This document shows, in pieces, positions 1 through 10,949 of a stretch of DNA of 64,000 bases. Source of the DNA: Annona cherimola (Eukaryota; Streptophyta; Magnoliopsida; Magnoliales; Annonaceae). The notes beneath the pieces are model-generated. The model was not told the origin of the DNA. It saw only the letters and a list, made by a program, of their open reading frames with translations, and made no database searches. Each line of letters opens with the position of its first letter. Within the stretch, counting starts at the first letter, position 1. Made by a program: the position numbers and the translations under genes. Where the stretch lies: assembly GCA_030490835.1 (NCBI GenBank), contig CM059972.1, positions 48,959,452 to 49,023,451 on the forward strand, in the 5' to 3' direction.

Positions 1-110
1 TATGTCTACTGTTGTGGCTTGCTCAACTGATTTTTATTGCTTTATTTCTCTCCATACTCTCTGCTTGTTTCATTAAAGGGGATTAAATTAAAAGGGGGAA
101 AGTTTTCGTT
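1..110 (+). repeat. A1 5' LTR fragment, left of the B insertion
   Basis: The stretch matches the distal part of the A1 3' LTR around 36680-36785 (shared text such as TTTATTGCTTTATTTCTCTC and the following GGGGATTAA). It stops exactly where the B LTR begins with TGTGATATCC. The matching LTR text resumes at 25338 with CTGTTTAAG, which shows that the two pieces were once joined. Confidence 0.85.
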
Positions 111-1554
111 TGTGATATCCAAACCTAAGTAGGTCTATAAATATGACACATGTGTTATTTAAATGAATTATGGATAATTTATGATTTTTATGATTTAATG
201 ATATTTTACAATTAGGGTTGCAATTAAGAATGGTGATTAAGACCAATCGCCAAAGCCCAATGTGAGTCAAGATTGTTGGTCCCGAGTTAATGGCAATTAC
301 CCAAGAGGGGAGGGGTGAATTGGGTATTATGAAAATTTAAAACTTAAACAGAAACTTTTACTCCGGATTAATCTAGTCCCCTTTATGAAGAAACAAAATG
401 GAATGAAATATAATGTAGAGAACAGAAATAGAAATCAACACACAAGATTTTATAGTGGTTCGGGCAACCTCCCTACTCCACTCTTCCAAGCTCACACACC
501 GTTGTGACTTAGGTTCCACTATGTATTCCGCGAATACACTTAGAGTCTCCGCTCTCTTCTAGATTCTAGCTCTAGGGGGCATATACAATCAGAGCCTATG
601 CTCTCTTCTAGATTCTAGCTCTAGGAGGCTTATACAATTGACACAAGTAGATGATGAGTTACACTCCAATCACAACTCTACTTGCAACATCTTGGTTTGA
701 TACACCAAACTCAAACCAAGCACCAAAAATAAACAATAATGTAAGAATAAGGAAGATCTACACTTTACTGAGTTGTGTAGGCAAGTTTCATCTTGAGGAA
801 GAATCTGTAGAAGCAACCAGTTGTGTTTCGTTGAAGCTACTTGCAACTTTGAAGCTTGTTCTTCCTTTGAAAGTGTATAGATCACTCAAATTTAGAGAAA
901 AGCAAATAAGAACTCTTGCTTGCACTTCTTTCCTCTCTTTAGACTCTGTCTTATATTTTTCCATGTTTGCTTGAGTGTCTATATATAGAGGAGGGAAGAT
1001 TTTGAACGTTATACAAGTGGTTGGCGCGCAATAAATGTTCCAACGTTCGAAAATTTGAATGTTACTTTCCCAAGTCGCAGGTGGAGTCGACTTCGTGTGC
1101 GACTTCGCCCAAGTTGCATGCTGGAGTCGACTTCGTGTGCGACTTCGGCTGCTCTCCAGTTTCCAAGTCTGAGTTCTGGATCGACTTGGTTTCAGACTTG
1201 GCCTCAAGTCGATTGCGGAGTCGACTTGGGGTGCGACTTGACCTCAAGTCGATCTTGGAGTCGACTTGGGTTACGACTTGACCAGTTCTTGTGCCAAATC
1301 AGTTTGATCCTTGTTTGATTCTCCTCTAGCTTGCTTAGCCTTTTTCCTTCAATTATTTTCATTTTGGATTGGCTTCATATTTTGTGAATCTTGAAGAGCT
1401 TGACAATTTGTATGCACCTTGCTTGCTTAGTTTTGTATTAGTCTTCATCTTGAAAATGAGCTTGAACTCGTGTCTTGAACTTTGAAAAACTCAAGTCAAT
1501 CTTGGGGTCGACTTCGTCTGCGACTTCGCCCAAGTCGCAAACCAGAGTCGACTT

Positions 1555-3222
1555 TGTTGGGTCCCGAATTGATGGCAAAACCCAAGAGGGGAGGGGTGAA
1601 TTGGGTTCTTAAAAAATTTACAACTTAACAAAAACTTTACCCCGGATTAATCTAGTCCCCTTGAATGAAGAAACAGAATGGAAAGCAAAGTAATGTAGAG
1701 AGCAGAAATAAAAACAAGTAGACAAGAATTTTTATAGTGGTTCGGGCAACCTCCCTACTCCACTCTTCCAAGCTCACACACCTTGTGACTTGGGTTCCAC
1801 TATTGTATTCTCTCAATACAATTAGAGCCTCTTGCTCTCTTCTAGATTCTAGCTCTAGGGGGCATCAACAACTAGAGCCTCTTGCTCTCTTCTAGATTCT
1901 AGCTCTAGGGGGCATCAACAACTAGCACAAGTAGGTGATGAGTCACACTCCAATCACACACTACTTTGCTATCACTTGATCATAGCTACCAAAGCTAAAT
2001 CAAGTTCAATACAAACAAATAATCAATGAAAGAAATCTACACTTTACAGATGTGTAGAAGCAGTTTGGCGTAGAGAAGAACTTGTGATAGGCTTTGAAGA
2101 ATCTGAAGTAAAGCTCTTGCAGTTTTGAAGTGTAGTTCTTCCTCTCTTGATTGGCTTGATCACTTTAATGCTCTTGTAGATAGGAGTTATGCTCACTTAA
2201 TATTTTTCAACTCCTTCCCTCGTCCACATTAACTCCCTTTTATAATTTTGGAGGGAATCCGAACGTTAGAGGGTTGGTGGCGCGCATTTAATGCGCCAAC
2301 GTTCGAATAAAATCCGACCGTTGCGACCCAAGTCGCAGGTGGAGTCGACTTCGGGTGCGACTTCGCCCAAGTCGCAGATGGAGTCGACTTCGGGTGCGAC
2401 TTCGCGAACTTCGGTCTTCAGTTTCAACGCTGGAAGGTTTCGCCCGTTCTGAAGTCGATCATGAAGTCGACTTGGCTTTGCGACTTCACTCAAGTCTCAG
2501 ATGGGGTCGACTTGGCCTTGCGACTTCACTGTCATGATGTTCTTGAACATTTGTGAATCTTGAAAATCTTGACTTTGATTCTTCTTGAATCTTGACTTTG
2601 ATTCTTCTTGAATCTTGACTCATGTAATCTTAGATATCTTCTTGATTTGAATGATTGAGTTTTATGCTTCTTGCTTGTACTTGGATTTGTCTTCAAATGT
2701 TTCAGCTTGAGTATCTATGTTGCCTTGATCTTCATCTTCATTCAGTTTTGCTTGAAATCAAATAATCCAGAACTTGTCTTTTGAAATTTTTCGTCTGCCT
2801 GAGCGAAGTCGATGTCTGAGTCGACTTCGGCTGTGACTTCACCTCAAGTCGCACATGGAGTCGACTTGGGGTGCGACTTCGGCACGTTGTGTTCTGAACG
2901 TCGACTCTGGAAGGTTTTGCTCGACTGAAGTCGATGGTGAGGTCGACTTCGTTTGCGACTTGGCTACCCAAGTAGCAGGTGGAGTCGACTTGACCTGCGA
3001 CTTCACCTCCCCTTCTTCCGATTTCAACTCTGGATAGTTCTGCACGTTTTGAAGTCGATCTTGGAGTCGACTTGGGGAACGTCTTGGCCTTCCATACTTG
3101 ATTTTCTTCAAATGATTATTCCTTAAATATTTCCACAAACTTGTTAGTAGCCAAGACTTACTCAAATTGATTCGTTAATCATCAAAATGTAGATTGAGCT
3201 AGTTTTCCACATATTTGCAACA
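1555..3222 (-). repeat. Outer 3' LTR
   Basis: It runs from TGTTGGGTCC to GCAACA on the plus strand; the terminal GCAACA is CCAACA in the other LTR. It contains two copies of the CTAGAGCTAGAATCTAGAAG-type block (about 1845-1920), a TATA-like box in minus sense near 2237-2246, paired GAACGTT/AACGTTC palindromes near 2262-2306, and GTCGAC arrays at 2333-2525 and 2803-3085. Confidence 0.92.
2333..3085. repeat. GTCGAC-centred palindrome array in outer 3' LTR
   Basis: The repeated unit is an imperfect palindrome of about 34 bp. AAGTCGCA and TGCGACTT arms flank a central GTCGAC. Several units lie in tandem at 2333-2525 and again at 2803-3085, separated by AT-rich text with TCTTGAATCTTGA repeats. 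Translations on both strands are open and rich in R, S, W and L, so the short ORFs here are by-products of the repeat. Confidence 0.85.
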
Positions 3223-3490
3223 ATCTCCCCCTTTTTGATGATTGACAAAACCGATTTGAGTGTATACCTTTCAACTAAAAAATAACATACTCAAAAATAA
3301 CGTGCTTAGCAATCCTTCAATATTTAACAAGCATTCAAACTCTTCTCCTTAATCATATCCTACTCTTCTCCCCCTTTGGACTTATGTGGACTCAAATCCT
3401 ACTCTTCTCCCCCTTTTTGTCAATATATCAAAAAGTTAGAGGGTAAAGAAACAAGTGGGTTTGCTCCCCCTAAATGGGTGCTCCCCCTCA
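3223..3490 (-). promoter_or_regulatory. Outer polypurine tracts (multiple) upstream of 3' LTR
   Basis: On the minus strand an AAAAAGGGGGAGAT tract directly abuts the 3' LTR (plus 3223-3236). Further AGGGGGAG-like tracts recur near 3370, 3408, 3465 and 3482. The abutting copy is the expected primer for plus-strand DNA synthesis. Repeated tracts upstream of the 3' LTR are a known feature of Sireviruses. No gene lies in this 265-bp stretch. Confidence 0.75.
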
Positions 3491-4126
3491 ATTTATGTTT
3501 TCAGTAAGTTCAAGCATTCCCATGTCATTTCTAATCTTATAAAATGCTTCTTTTGCTAGGGGCTTAGTGAATATATCTGCAACTTGATCCTCTGTTCTTA
3601 CATATACCAAACATATGTCATGATTTTCTACATGTTCTCTAATGAAATGATGTCTAAGGTCTATATGTTTGGTCCTAGAATGCAGAACTGGATTCTTGGT
3701 TAGACATATGGCACTTGTATTATCACATTTGATAGGTATATCTTTAAAATCCATGCCATAGTCCCTAAGTTGCTGTTTCATCCAAAGTAATTGAGCACAA
3801 CAGCTCCCGGCGGCAATGTATTCGGCTTCCGCCGTAGATAGAGCAACACTAGTTTGTTTTCTTGAAAATCATGAAACTAACATGCTTCCAAGAAACTGAC
3901 ATGTTCCACTAGTGCTTTTTCTATCTACTTTGTAACCGGCAAAATCCGCATCCGAGTAGCCGATTAGATCAAAATTAGATCCCTTTGGATACCATAATCC
4001 TAAATTGGTAGTGTCTACTAGGTATCTAAAAATTCTTTTCACAGCTACCAAGTGTGATTCTTTTGGACATGCTTGAAATCTAGAGCACATACACACACTA
4101 AATAAAATATCTGGCCTAGAAGCAGT
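3488..4126 (-). pseudogene. pol: Outer pol, C-terminal part (end of RT and RNase H)
   Basis: This is the 3' end of the outer pol gene, separated from its 5' part by inner. It reads from [17 protein letters not shown] through the RNase H motifs SDADFAG, STAEAEY and CDNTSA to [10 protein letters not shown] and a stop at 3488. The corresponding part of inner is about 90% alike by eye. One in-frame TGA (plus 3869-3871) replaces the Trp codon of the VSWHSRK motif. The RNase H residues on both sides of it are intact. It would degrade the RNA strand during reverse transcription if joined to its 5' half. The insertion point lies between the T and A of the LTASRP motif, confirmed by the duplicated ACTGC/ACTAC codon text. 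Confidence 0.9.
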
Positions 4127-4253
4127 TGTTGGAAACAATGTTTAAAACAATAAAAATTGACCAAATCTTGAGTTTTGATGATTAACAAGAACTAATTTTG
4201 AGTATATAAAAGGTACTAATGTATTTGCTAAATGTTTAAGGAAAGCAAAGAGG

Positions 4254-4990
4254 TCAAGTCGACTTGGACTTCGACTTGGGTGAAGTCGATCCCAAAGTCG
4301 ACTCAAATATCGACTTGAGAATGAATCCCAAAAGGCAACAGGTGAAGTCGCAGGTCAAGTCGACTCCACTTGCGACTTGGGAAGTCAAGTCGCAGACGAA
4401 GTCGACTCCAGCATCGACTTGGAGTATCCAGAGTTGAAAACTGGAAACGAACATAACGAAGTCGCAAACGAAGTCGACTCCAGGTGCGACTTGGGTGAAG
4501 TCGCAGGCCAGGTCGACTCCATCCACGACTTGAGAAGTTCAAACTTCAAAGATGCAGTTTTCAAGCTATTCAAGAAGATTTATCACTCAAGTCCAAGGAA
4601 TCAAGATGAAAAACAAATGAGTCAAATTCAAAGTCAAGATTCATGTTCTACATCAAATCAAGTCTATCAAGCTCAAAGACAAAGATACAAGTATGATTCA
4701 AGCAATGTCTATCAAGACTACATAAGTCAAATATGCATGAATCATCTAAGCAAGAATCAAGCCAATCCAAGATAGAAGAACCCAACTTGAAGATCAAAGC
4801 AGGTTCAGCAAAACCCGAGCCAAGTCGCAGGCCAAGTCGACTTCAGGATCGACTTGGGTCGAAGTCTGAAGTCAAGTCGACCAAGCCTAAGACTTGGGAA
4901 TCCGAAGAACTGGAGTCGCAGACGAAGTCGACTCCAGATGCGACTTGGGTAGCCAAGTCGCATCCCAAGTCGACTCCACCTTCGACTTGG
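4254..4990. repeat. GTCGAC palindrome arrays of inner 5' LTR
   Basis: Ten GTCGAC hexamers occur in two clusters (4254-4530 and 4818-4990). Most lie midway between an upstream AAGTCG(C/A) and a downstream (T/G)CGACTT, giving imperfect palindromes of about 34 bp. The array lies upstream of the TATA box, so it would be in U3. Palindromic repeat arrays are described for Sirevirus LTRs in grasses; the sequence here is different. Confidence 0.85.
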
Positions 4991-4993
4991 GTA

Positions 4994-5079
4994 TAACGTT
5001 CAAATTTTCGAACGTTGGAGCTCATTTATTGCGCGCCAACAACCTCCACAACGTTCATATTTTCTTCCCTCTATAAAAG
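4994..5079 (+). promoter_or_regulatory. Core promoter of inner 5' LTR
   Basis: A 7-bp inverted repeat AACGTTC / GAACGTT (4994-5015) is followed by a GCGCGCC-containing stretch and a strong TATA box, TATAAAAG, at 5072-5079. Transcription would be expected to start roughly 25-35 bp further on. The same order, GAACGTT arms, a GGCGC..ATTTAAT..GCGCC palindrome and TATA, is found in all the family-A LTRs here that cover this region. Confidence 0.75.
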
Positions 5080-5447
5080 GACCCTCAAATGAACGAGAAA
5101 ACACAACAAGATATCACAAGACACTACTACAAAGTTCAAAGAGAGAAAAGAAGTAAAAGAAAGGTTTCCTATTTGCTTTTCTCCATTGTTGTGTGGTCCG
5201 TATACATTCTAAGGAAGAAGAAAGCTTCAAGTTGCTAGCGCCTTCATCAATATTCATCCAAAGCTGCTCCTACAACTTCTTCCTCATGCTAAATCTGCCT
5301 ACACAAATCTGTAAAGTGTAGTTTCATTTATTTCATTGTCTTGTTGTATAAATCTTGATTTAGCTTGTGTAGCTAAGATCAAGTATATGCAAAGTAGGGT
5401 GTGATTGAAGTGAGACTCATCACCTACTTTTGCATGTGAGTTGTTTA

Positions 5448-5535
5448 TGCCCCCTAGAGCTAGAATCTAGAAGAGAGCAAGTGGCTCTAGTTGTAGATGC
5501 CCCCTAGAGCTGGAATCTAGAAGAGAGCGGTGACT
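5448..5535 (+). repeat. Two-copy CTAGA-rich block in U5/R of inner 5' LTR
   Basis: Two tandem copies of a roughly 55-bp unit begin GCCCCCTAGAGCT and contain AATCTAGAAGAGAG. Copy number varies between family-A LTRs: two at 1845-1920, 19610-19700 and 560-630, and one at 36542 and 58585. The unit contains overlapping short palindromes (CTAGAGCTAG, TCTAGA). Confidence 0.7.
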
Positions 5536-5806
5536 CTAAGTGTATTCGAGGAATACATAGTGGAACCCAAGTCACAACGAAGTGTGAGCTTGGAAGAGTG
5601 GAGTAGGGAAGGTTTGCCCGAACCACTATAAATCTTGTGTTCTATTTATTTTTACTGCTTTATCTTATTTGCTCTTCATTTGCTTTCAATGGGGATTAAA
5701 TTCTTAAGGGGTTAAGAGTTTAAGATTTACGAAAGAAGATTATTTTTTAAAGAACCCAATTCACCCCTCCCCTCTTGGGTTTAGCCATCAACTCGGGACC
5801 AACAAG

Positions 5807-5818
5807 TGGTATCAGAGC
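5807..5818 (+). promoter_or_regulatory. Inner primer-binding site (initiator-Met tRNA)
   Basis: TGGTATCAGAGC begins two bases after the 5' LTR end. It is complementary to the 3' end of plant initiator methionine tRNA and would prime minus-strand DNA synthesis. Confidence 0.95.
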
Positions 5819-5852
5819 AGGTCTTTGAGTTTACCAAAGAGATCTTATCAAA

Positions 5853-7652
5853 ATGGCATCCCAATCTACTTCCGTTCCCGCTTTTGCTGAAGGCTAATCC
5901 TTTACAAGGCCACCGTTGTTTGATGGGAACAATTTTGGATATTGGAAGCTTCGTATGAAGCAACTCATCATGGCTACCGACATGGACTCTTGGATTGCTA
6001 TCCAAGATGGAGTAACCTTGCCTACCGATGAAAGAGCTTCCAAATGGACCGATGAGGAAGTAAGAATTGTTAAGAGCAACGCCAAAGCAATGAACTCTTT
6101 ATTTTGTGCTCTTACTGCTTCTGAATATGATAGAGTATCCTCTTGCTTAACCGCCAAAGAAATATGGGATACGCTAACCTCTATCTATGAAGGAACTTCT
6201 CAAGTCCAAGGGACGAGAAGAAATATATTGATTGGAGAACTAGAAAACTTTAGAATGCTAGATAGAGAAAACATCTCTGAAATGTTTGCTAGATTCTCTA
6301 AAATTACTAATGCTTTAAAAGGTCTTGGAAAGGCTATATCTGAATCTGAGCAGGTTATGAAAATTTTGAGACCTCTTCCCGAGTCATGGACTCCAAAGAT
6401 CACTGCGATAGAAGAAGCCCAGGATCTTAACACATTAAAGCTTGAAGACTTAATTAGCTCACTCATGTCACATGAGCTAATCAAGAGAAGAAATGAAGAT
6501 CAACATAGGGGCAAAAGAGCAATCGCCTTGAAAGCCGCACAAGACACTGACGATACCTCCTCTTCTCAAAACGACGACGAGATTGCCCTACTCACAAAGC
6601 GTTTCAGAAAATTTGTGAGAAAAGGCAAAAATTTCAGAGGTTTCAAAGAAAGAACTCCCAAAGAGAAGAAGAAAGAATCGACCAAATGTTACCGATGCGG
6701 CGGTTCGGGACATATGCAAGCTCAATGTCCAACTCCCGAAGAGAGCAAAGCAAAAGAACAAAGAAAGGATCGAGGGGACAACAAAAGATTCCAAAAATAC
6801 AAAGGTAGAGGCATGTACGTAAATGATGAGGAATCTACAACGAGTAACTCAACCGACGAAAACGAGGCGGAAGAATGTGCGAGAATTTGCTGCATGGCAC
6901 AAATCGAACAAGAAGAACGAATTACCTCAACAAAATGCACAAGCGATGAAGAGGTAAGTTCTAAACTCTCCCATTCTAAATCAAGTTTTTCTTCCTTTCA
7001 AGAATGCCTCAAATGTACTGAATTAGATGAGCTACACACTGCATATGATTCATTATATGAAGAAATGAAAAAATTAGGAAGCAAGTTTACAATTAAGAAA
7101 AGACAATGTGATGCAACTATAATTGTAAATGGTAAACTTGCAGAAAGATTGGACAAATTGAAAGACGAAAATGATCTGCTGAAAAAGGAGAACAAATCAT
7201 TAAATGAATCATTAGCTAAGTTCTCTAATCCAGGGGAAAGTGTCAAAATGTTTTTGAATATGACTTCCCAAACACATAAAAGAGGTCTTGGGTATCATAC
7301 ATTTGAGCAAGGAGAAAGTAGCAAATCAAATGTACAAATACTTGAGAAACATCAAACTAAAAATGCATCTATGTACAAGCCACAAAAGAAAATTTTTAAG
7401 TGGACTAGAAGACTAATATTTGAACCATTGCATACTTGGAGGCCTACTCCAAGATTACCTATGGCTTGTAATTTCTGCAATAAAATGGGACATAAAACTT
7501 ACAAATGTAATTTTAAGAAATTATATGACCATGGTGCAAAATTAGTTTGGGTTCCAAGGAACACAAGATTTGGGCTTTCCAAGTTAGAACAACAAAGATT
7601 AATATATATTACTAACCCAAATGGACCCATAAAATGGGTACCAAGGAGATAA
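5853..7652 (+). CDS. gag: Inner gag, with premature stop at codon 15
   Basis: Gag polyprotein of a Sirevirus-type copia element, which would package the element RNA. The natural start is ATG at 5853 ([11 protein letters not shown]), the same as in outer. Codon 15, CAG/CAA in outer, is TAA here (5895-5897), a C-to-T change. The next in-frame ATG is at 5955, inside the conserved [10 protein letters not shown] segment. After the break the frame is open to TAA at 7650, about 600 codons in all. Domains: an N-terminal UBN2/copia gag domain (about residues 20-210), a lysine-rich patch, a zinc knuckle [14 protein letters not shown] (residues 279-292), a Lys/Glu-rich probable coiled coil (about 400-460), and a second knuckle [14 protein letters not shown] (539-552). 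The tail GPIKWVPRR is typical of SIRE gag. Re-initiation at 5955 would lose the first 34 residues, so function is doubtful. Confidence 0.9.
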
Positions 7653-10600
7653 GATTTATTTGCTTATTTTTCAGACATGTCTTAAGGCAAAGGCAAACAA
7701 TGAATGGTTTATGGATAGCGGTTGCTCAAGGCATATGACCGGTGAAAGAAGTTTGTTTCACAGACTTAAGCCTTGTAATGATGGAATGGTTGCCTTTGGC
7801 AATAATGAAAAAGGTAAAATTAAAGGTAAAGGAAATATACATAGTATTTCAAATGCATGCATGGAAGATGTTTTGTTTGTTGAAGGACTCAAACACAATT
7901 TAATGAGCATTAGCCAATTATGTGATAAAGGATACAAAGTTGTGTTTGAATCATCTATATGTAATGTATTTGATGGAGAGCATATCATGTTTAGTGGTAA
8001 AAGACATGGAAATATATATTTGGTTTCACTTGATGAATTGAATGGTCAATGTCTAATGGCCATTGATAATGATCCATGGGTTTGGCATAAAAGGCTTGGA
8101 CATATAAACATGGGAAACATAAAAACCTTATGGAAAAAGAATTTGGTAGAAGGATTACCAAGATTGAAATTTGACAAAGACAAGATTTGCAAGGCATGTC
8201 AATTATCAAAACAACCCAAGATGCCTTTCTCTACCAAAAAGGAAATTTCCACCACTAAGCCACTTGAATTGCTACATATGGATCTATACGGGCCATCCGA
8301 CATTCTAACCATTGGTGGAAAGAAATATGTATTTGTCATAGTTGATGATTTTTCAAGATTCACATGGATAATTCTCTTAGCTAGTAAAGATGAAGCCTTC
8401 TCTATGTTTGCAACTTTTGTAAATTTGGTGCAAAATGAAAAACAAAGTACTATTGTGACCATAAGAAGCGATCATGGTGGCGAATTCGAAAACAAACGAT
8501 TCATGGAATTTTGCAATGAAAAAGTAATTCACCACACATTTTCTGCACCAAGAACTCCACAACAAAATGGAGTAGTAGAAAGGAAAAATAGAACTATACA
8601 AGAGATGGCTAGAACTATGCTAAATGAGAGCAATCTATCCAAGAAATTTTGGGGTGAAGCAGTAAGTACAGCTTGTCATGTATTGAATCGTGTCACCATT
8701 CGAGCAATCTTGAAAAAGACCCCATATGAACTATGGAAAGGAAGGAAACCGAATATCTCTTATTTTCATGCTTTTGGATGTACATGTTATGTTTTGAACA
8801 ATGGAAAAACTAACTTGGGAAAGTTAGATGCTAAAAGTGATGAGGCTATATTTCTCGGATATTCATCAAATAGCAAAGCATATAGAGTTTTCAATAAACG
8901 AAACCAAGTTGTTGAAGAATCCATACACGTTGTATTTCATGAAATTAACCAAACTCCGAGAAAGGAGGATGAACTGAGTGATGCAGATGAAACAAAAGGC
9001 AAAGAACAATCAAAGGAACTCGAGCTCAAGCCAGAAAATCTCATGGAGGAAGAGGTAAGTGAAGGTAATGATTCTTATAAACCCCCAACTGATTTGAAGT
9101 TCAAAAATGCCCATCCAATTGAACAAGTTATTGGAAATATATATGAAGGAGTGAAAACTAGAAGATCAAAACAAAACGTTTATGGTCAATATGCCTTTGT
9201 ATCTAAAATTGAACCAAATACCATTGAACAAGCTCTCAGTGATGAACATTGGATTATTGCAATGCAAGAAGAGCTAAACCAATTCGAAAGGAACAATGTA
9301 TGGCATTTAGTTCCTAGACCAAATAATCACACTATCATAGGTACTAAATGGATATTTAGGAACAAATTAGATGAAAGCGGACTCGTAATTAGAAACAAGG
9401 CAAGATTAGTATCCAAAGGGTATTCCCAAGAAGAAGGAATTGATTTTGAAGAATCATATGCACCCGTGGCTAGATTAGAAGCCATACGTATTTTACTAGC
9501 ATTTGCTTCTCATATGAATTTCAAACTGTTTCAAATGGATGTAAAAAGTGCATTTTTGAATGGCTATCTGAATAAAGAAGTATATGTTGAACAACCCCCT
9601 GGCTTTGGAGAAAAGAATCAATCAAAGTATGTCTATAAATTGACCAAAGCATTATATGGACTAAAACAAGCTCCAAGAGCTTGGTATGAAAGATTGAATA
9701 AATTTTTAATTGACCATGAGTTTCAAAAAGGGAAAGTAGACACTACTCTGTTCATTAAATATAAAAATAAAAACATTTTAATTGTGCAGATTTATGTTGA
9801 TGACATAATATTTGGTGCTACTGACGAAAAACTTTGTCAAGAGTTTTCTAAGATAATGCAGAGCGAATTCGAAATGAGTATGATGGGAGAATTAAATTTC
9901 TTCCTTGGACTGCAAATCAAGCAACAAAGTGAAGGAATATTTCTAAATCAGTCCAAATACGCCAGAGAGATGCTCAAGAAGTTTGGAATGCAAAATAGCA
10001 AAGGAGCAAACACTCCAATGAACTCTACAATCAAGATCGATGCGGACGAAAATGGTAAAAGTATCGATCAAACACTTTATAGAAGCATGATAGGATCCTT
10101 GCTATACTTAACTGCTTCTAGACCCGATATCCTATTTAGTGTTTGTATGTGCTCTAGATTCCAAGCATGTCCAAAAGAATCACATCTACTTGCTGTAAAA
10201 AGAATTTTTAAATATTTGTTAAAAACTACAAATCTTGGACTATGGTATCCAAAGGGGTCAACCTTTAATCTAATCGGCTATTCGGATGCAGACTTTGCCG
10301 GATATAAAGTAGATAGAAAAAGTACCAGTGGAACTTGTCAATTTCTTGGACATATGCTAGTTTCATGGCATTCAAGAAAACAAACAAGTGTTGCACTATC
10401 TACTGCGGAAGCCGAATACATAGCCGCCGGTAGTTGTTGTGCCCAATTACTTTGGATGAAACAACAGTTGAAAGACTATGGTATTGATTATGTGGATATT
10501 CCTATTAGATGTGATAATACAAGTGCAATTTGTTTGACTAAAAATCCTGTATTGCATTCTAGAACCAAACATATTGATGTGAGACATCATTTTATTCGTG

Positions 10601-10737
10601 AACATGTTGAAAATCATGATGTGTGCTTAGAATATGTGAAAACAGAGGATCAAATTGCTGATATCTTTACCAAACCTCTAGCTAAAGAATCATTTTACAA
10701 GATTAGGTATGATATGGGGATGATAGAGCTAAACTAG
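7633..10737 (+). CDS. pol: Inner pol polyprotein: protease, integrase, RT, RNase H
   Basis: The frame is open from 7633, overlaps the gag stop by 20 nt and lies +1 relative to gag; no ATG precedes the conserved region. Numbering from the codon at 7660: aspartic protease DSG at 19-21; integrase zinc region WHKRLGH...CKAC (about 145-185); integrase core triad D208 (MDLYG), D271 (SDHGGEF) and E307 (VVERKNR), with D-x35-E spacing; reverse transcriptase (about 545-790) with YVDD at 712-715; RNase H acidic residues D876 (SDADFAG), E919 (AEAEY) and D952 (CDNTSA). It ends at TAG 10735. All catalytic residues are present, so this is the most complete polymerase gene in the window. Products would act in the virus-like particle, and integrase in the nucleus. 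Expression needs a frame change, a ribosomal shift or a splice at the TTTTTCAG at 7667-7674. Confidence 0.96.
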   Translation, partial: NGYQGDKIYLLIFQTCLKAKANNEWFMDSGCSRHMTGERSLFHRLKPCNDGMVAFGNNEKGKIKGKGNIHSISNACMEDVLFVEGLKHNLMSISQLCDKGYKVVFESSICNVFDGEHIMFSGKRHGNIYLVSLDELNGQCLMAIDNDPWVWHKRLGHINMGNIKTLWKKNLVEGLPRLKFDKDKICKACQLSKQPKMPFSTKKEISTTKPLELLHMDLYGPSDILTIGGKKYVFVIVDDFSRFTWIILLASKDEAFSMFATFVNLVQNEKQSTIVTIRSDHGGEFENKRFMEFCNEKVIHHTFSAPRTPQQNGVVERKNRTIQEMARTMLNESNLSKKFWGEAVSTACHVLNRVTIRAILKKTPYELWKGRKPNISYFHAFGCTCYVLNNGKTNLGKLDAKSDEAIFLGYSSNSKAYRVFNKRNQVVEESIHVVFHEINQTPRKEDELSDADETKGKEQSKELELKPENLMEEEVSEGNDSYKPPTDLKFKNAHPIEQVIGNIYEGVKTRRSKQNVYGQYAFVSKIEPNTIEQALSDEHWIIAMQEELNQFERNNVWHLVPRPNNHTIIGTKWIFRNKLDESGLVIRNKARLVSKGYSQEEGIDFEESYAPVARLEAIRILLAFASHMNFKLFQMDVKSAFLNGYLNKEVYVEQPPGFGEKNQSKYVYKLTKALYGLKQAPRAWYERLNKFLIDHEFQKGKVDTTLFIKYKNKNILIVQIYVDDIIFGATDEKLCQEFSKIMQSEFEMSMMGELNFFLGLQIKQQSEGIFLNQSKYAREMLKKFGMQNSKGANTPMNSTIKIDADENGKSIDQTLYRSMIGSLLYLTASRPDILFSVCMCSRFQACPKESHLLAVKRIFKYLLKTTNLGLWYPKGSTFNLIGYSDADFAGYKVDRKSTSGTCQFLGHMLVSWHSRKQTSVALSTAEAEYIAAGSCCAQLLWMKQQLKDYGIDYVDIPIRCDNTSAICLTKNPVLHSRTKHIDVRHHFIREHVENHDVCLEYVKTEDQIADIFTKPLAKESFYKIRYDMGMIELN

Positions 10738-10773
10738 GAAAAATAAATAAGAAAATTAAATTGGAAAATGTCA

Positions 10774-10935
10774 AGTCGATGAGTCAAGTCGACTCCAAGG
10801 ACGCCAAGTCGACTCCGCTTCAGAAGCGAAGTCGACTCCGCTAGGGTCGAAGTCGACTCCGCCTCCAGGCGAAGTCGACTCCTGAAGGACCGAAGTCGAC
10901 TTCGCCTAGGGCAAAGTCGACTCCGCGCGCGACGT
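10774..10935. repeat. GTCGAC array in the pol-ORF2 spacer of inner
   Basis: Seven GTCGAC hexamers recur every 20-25 bp (AAGTCGACTCC units), directly after the pol stop. The motif is the same as in the element's LTRs. The matching spacer of A1 (26056-26160) has four or five degenerate units at the same place, so the array belongs to the family and is not a local accident. Confidence 0.85.
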
Positions 10936-10949
10936 TTCGCATTCGGCCG

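Larger units (their letters stand above)
4127..5804 (+). repeat. Inner 5' LTR (1678 bp)
   Basis: It runs from TGTTGGAAAC to GGGACCAACA, with the PBS two bases downstream. In order it holds a GTCGAC palindrome array (4254-4530), an A-rich stretch with repeated TCAAG text, a second array (4818-4990), paired AACGTTC/GAACGTT arms, a TATA box (5072-5079), a pyrimidine-rich start region, and a two-copy block of CCCCCTAGAGCT...AGAAGAGAGC (5448-5535). No ORF here looks like a gene. Confidence 0.95.

Noticed and set aside
1055..1318. Arg/Ser/Leu-rich ORFs over GTCGAC arrays (also at 2355, 4254, 13428, 59059 and similar places)
   Set aside because: Palindromic repeats lacking stop triplets leave several frames open on both strands. 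They lie in LTRs and are not conserved as proteins.
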